Of a stretch of DNA of 64,000 nt, positions 62,817 through 64,000 are shown one piece after another (within the stretch, counting starts at the first letter, position 1; every line of letters begins with the position of its first letter). This DNA is from Trinickia mobilis (GTDB taxonomy: Bacteria > Pseudomonadota > Gammaproteobacteria > Burkholderiales > Burkholderiaceae), in the NCBI RefSeq assembly GCF_017315705.1, contig NZ_JAFLRF010000004.1, positions 310,001 through 374,000 on the forward strand, given 5' to 3'. The notes beneath the pieces were generated by a model that was not told the DNA's origin, searched no databases, and saw only the letters and a list, made by a program, of their open reading frames with translations. The translations under genes were made by a program, and so were the position numbers.

Positions 62817-64000
62817 ATGCGAATCTCCCACTACTTCATCGATCATCCGCGCTTCGCCGCGGTGCTCAGCATCTTCGTGACGTTGTTCGGCCTGGCCGCA
62901 ATGACCCTGCTGCCCGTCGCGCAATACCCGGAGATCGTCCCGCCAACGGTACAGGTCACGACTTCCTATCCCGGCGCGTCGGCTGACGTAATCGCTCGCA
63001 CGGTCGCCACGCCGCTCGAGCAGGAGATCAACGGCGTCGAGAACATGCTCTATATGAGCAGCCAATCGACGGGTGACGGCACTCTCACCATTACGGTTAC
63101 GTTCCGGATCGGCACAGACCTGAACGTCGCTCAGAATCTCACGCAGAATCGCGTACAGGACGCTCTTTCACGGCTTCCTGACGATGTTCAGCGCGAAGGC
63201 GTGCGGGTAAGAAAAACAACACCGGCGATCGTCATCGCAGCAACTTTCTACTCGCCCGACAAGTCGCGAGACCTTCTCTATCAATCGAACTACATATCGA
63301 TCCACGTCAAAGACGTGATCGCCCGCCTGCCCGGCGTTGCCGACACCTTCTTGTACGGCGAACGCCAATATGCCATGCGCATCTGGCTGGACCCCGACAA
63401 GCTCGCCGCACACGACATCAACGCAAGCGAAGTTCTTGCCGCCTTGCGTGCGCAAAATGTCCAGGTCTCGGCAGGCATCCTGAACCAGCCACCCGTCCCG
63501 GGTGACGCAGCCTACCAAATCAACGTCGAAACGCTCGGCCGGCTCGCGACACCTGATCAATTCGCCGACGTCATCGTCAAGTCAGATAGCCAGGGACGCG
63601 TCACGAGAATACGCGACATCGGTCGTGTTGAGCTCGGCGCCGCGAACTACGGCAATTCAGCTTTCAAAGATGAGACGCCTGGGGCGTCGCTGGCGGTCTT
63701 TGCCCAACCAGGCGCCAACTCACTCACCGTCGAGCATGAAGTCCTCGATACGATGAAAGAGCTCAGAAAGAGCTTTCCGTCCGGACTGGACTATCAGATC
63801 ATCTACGATCCGATCGACTTCGTCGGCCGATCCATCAACGAGGTGGTCCTCACGATCTTCGTCGCGATTATTCTGGTCGTAGGCGTGGTCTTCCTGTTCC
63901 TGCAGACGTGGCGGGCGACCATTATTCCAGTGATCGCCATTCCGGTATCGCTCGTTGGCACGTTCACGATCCTCGCAGCGCTTGGGATTTCGATCAACAA
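62817..64000 (+). CDS. RND (HAE1) efflux pump, 3' end beyond window
   Basis: 394 codons visible, open to the right edge. MRISHYFIDHPRFAAVLSIF, the QYPEIVPPTVQVTTSYPGAS segment, FRIGTDLNVAQNLTQNRVQD and the second membrane helix (VVLTIFVAIILVVGVVFLFL) identify an AcrB/MexF-like hydrophobe/amphiphile pump rather than a metal pump. With the adaptor it forms a drug or solvent efflux system; the outer-membrane gene is presumably to the right. Confidence 0.92.
   Translation, partial: MRISHYFIDHPRFAAVLSIFVTLFGLAAMTLLPVAQYPEIVPPTVQVTTSYPGASADVIARTVATPLEQEINGVENMLYMSSQSTGDGTLTITVTFRIGTDLNVAQNLTQNRVQDALSRLPDDVQREGVRVRKTTPAIVIAATFYSPDKSRDLLYQSNYISIHVKDVIARLPGVADTFLYGERQYAMRIWLDPDKLAAHDINASEVLAALRAQNVQVSAGILNQPPVPGDAAYQINVETLGRLATPDQFADVIVKSDSQGRVTRIRDIGRVELGAANYGNSAFKDETPGASLAVFAQPGANSLTVEHEVLDTMKELRKSFPSGLDYQIIYDPIDFVGRSINEVVLTIFVAIILVVGVVFLFLQTWRATIIPVIAIPVSLVGTFTILAALGISIN

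Noticed and set aside
1-64000. Search for CRISPR arrays, tRNA or rRNA genes, phage structural genes and toxin-antitoxin pairs
   Set aside because: No regularly spaced repeats, cloverleaf-like conserved blocks, rRNA stretches or phage modules were seen by eye. A covariance-model scan would be decisive.

Overview
The window looks like a chromosomal or megaplasmid segment of a Burkholderiaceae bacterium, most like Paraburkholderia or Caballeronia. The base composition is high-GC with strong third-position bias. Lineage markers include several small DUF4148 secreted proteins, a short H-NS-type nucleoid protein, a Burkholderia-type trimeric porin and a formaldehyde-activating enzyme (Fae). I saw no rRNA, tRNA, CRISPR array or replication origin.

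Layout. (1) 1-9.9 kb: a surface-polysaccharide locus with a tandem GT4 glycosyltransferase, a Wzx-type flippase and a secreted beta-propeller on the minus strand, facing an acyltransferase, GDP-mannose 4,6-dehydratase and GDP-6-deoxy-mannose reductase on the plus strand. The two sugar-nucleotide enzymes predict GDP-D-rhamnose as a donor. (2) 10-11 kb: two DUF4148 proteins. (3) 11.1-19.2 kb: a complete copper/silver resistance island: a CueR-type regulator with paired MerR-type promoters, then CusC, CusB (with a CusF domain fused at its C-terminus), CusA and a free CusF, translationally coupled by ATGA overlaps from CusB onward. (4) 19.4-24.1 kb: PHB-depolymerase-family esterase with a ribbon-helix-helix partner, a lipoprotein propeller, a cupredoxin and a small His-rich protein. 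(5) 24.2-31.5 kb: regulators and enzymes among gene debris (a GntR fragment abutting a headless IclR gene, LysR, a GAF-PAS-PAS-GGDEF cyclase, a metallo-beta-lactamase-fold hydrolase, a class II aldolase, and a duplicated cusF tail). (6) 31.6-39.7 kb: an esterase with an in-frame amber codon upstream, an AAA+ ATPase, an H-rev107/LRAT-like protein, a deacetylase-family amidohydrolase, then a Fae-aldo/keto reductase-aldehyde dehydrogenase run. (7) 39.9-48.6 kb: H-NS, small secreted proteins, an AcuI-type reductase, an ACT-domain protein, a DSD1-type PLP enzyme, an acyl-CoA synthetase pseudogene, and an ECF42-like sigma factor coupled to a DGPF-domain protein. (8) 49-60.4 kb: a methyltransferase, a broken ArsR/SRPBCC module, a third DUF4148 protein, a porin-propeller-MFS uptake cluster behind an AT-rich region, an HPP-CBS membrane protein, RidA and DUF1772 proteins, and IS remnants. 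(9) 60.5-64 kb: an HxlR regulator divergent from an RND efflux operon that runs off the right edge, with repeated ACTTG-N7-CAAGT operators between them.

The core pathways (polysaccharide, Cus efflux, RND efflux) appear intact. From about 24 to 60 kb there is repeated gene decay: regulator, hydrolase, synthetase and transposase fragments joined at abrupt junctions, as expected for an accessory region of a secondary replicon. The least explained intact unit is the AAA+ ATPase beside the LRAT-like protein at 32.5-34.8 kb.
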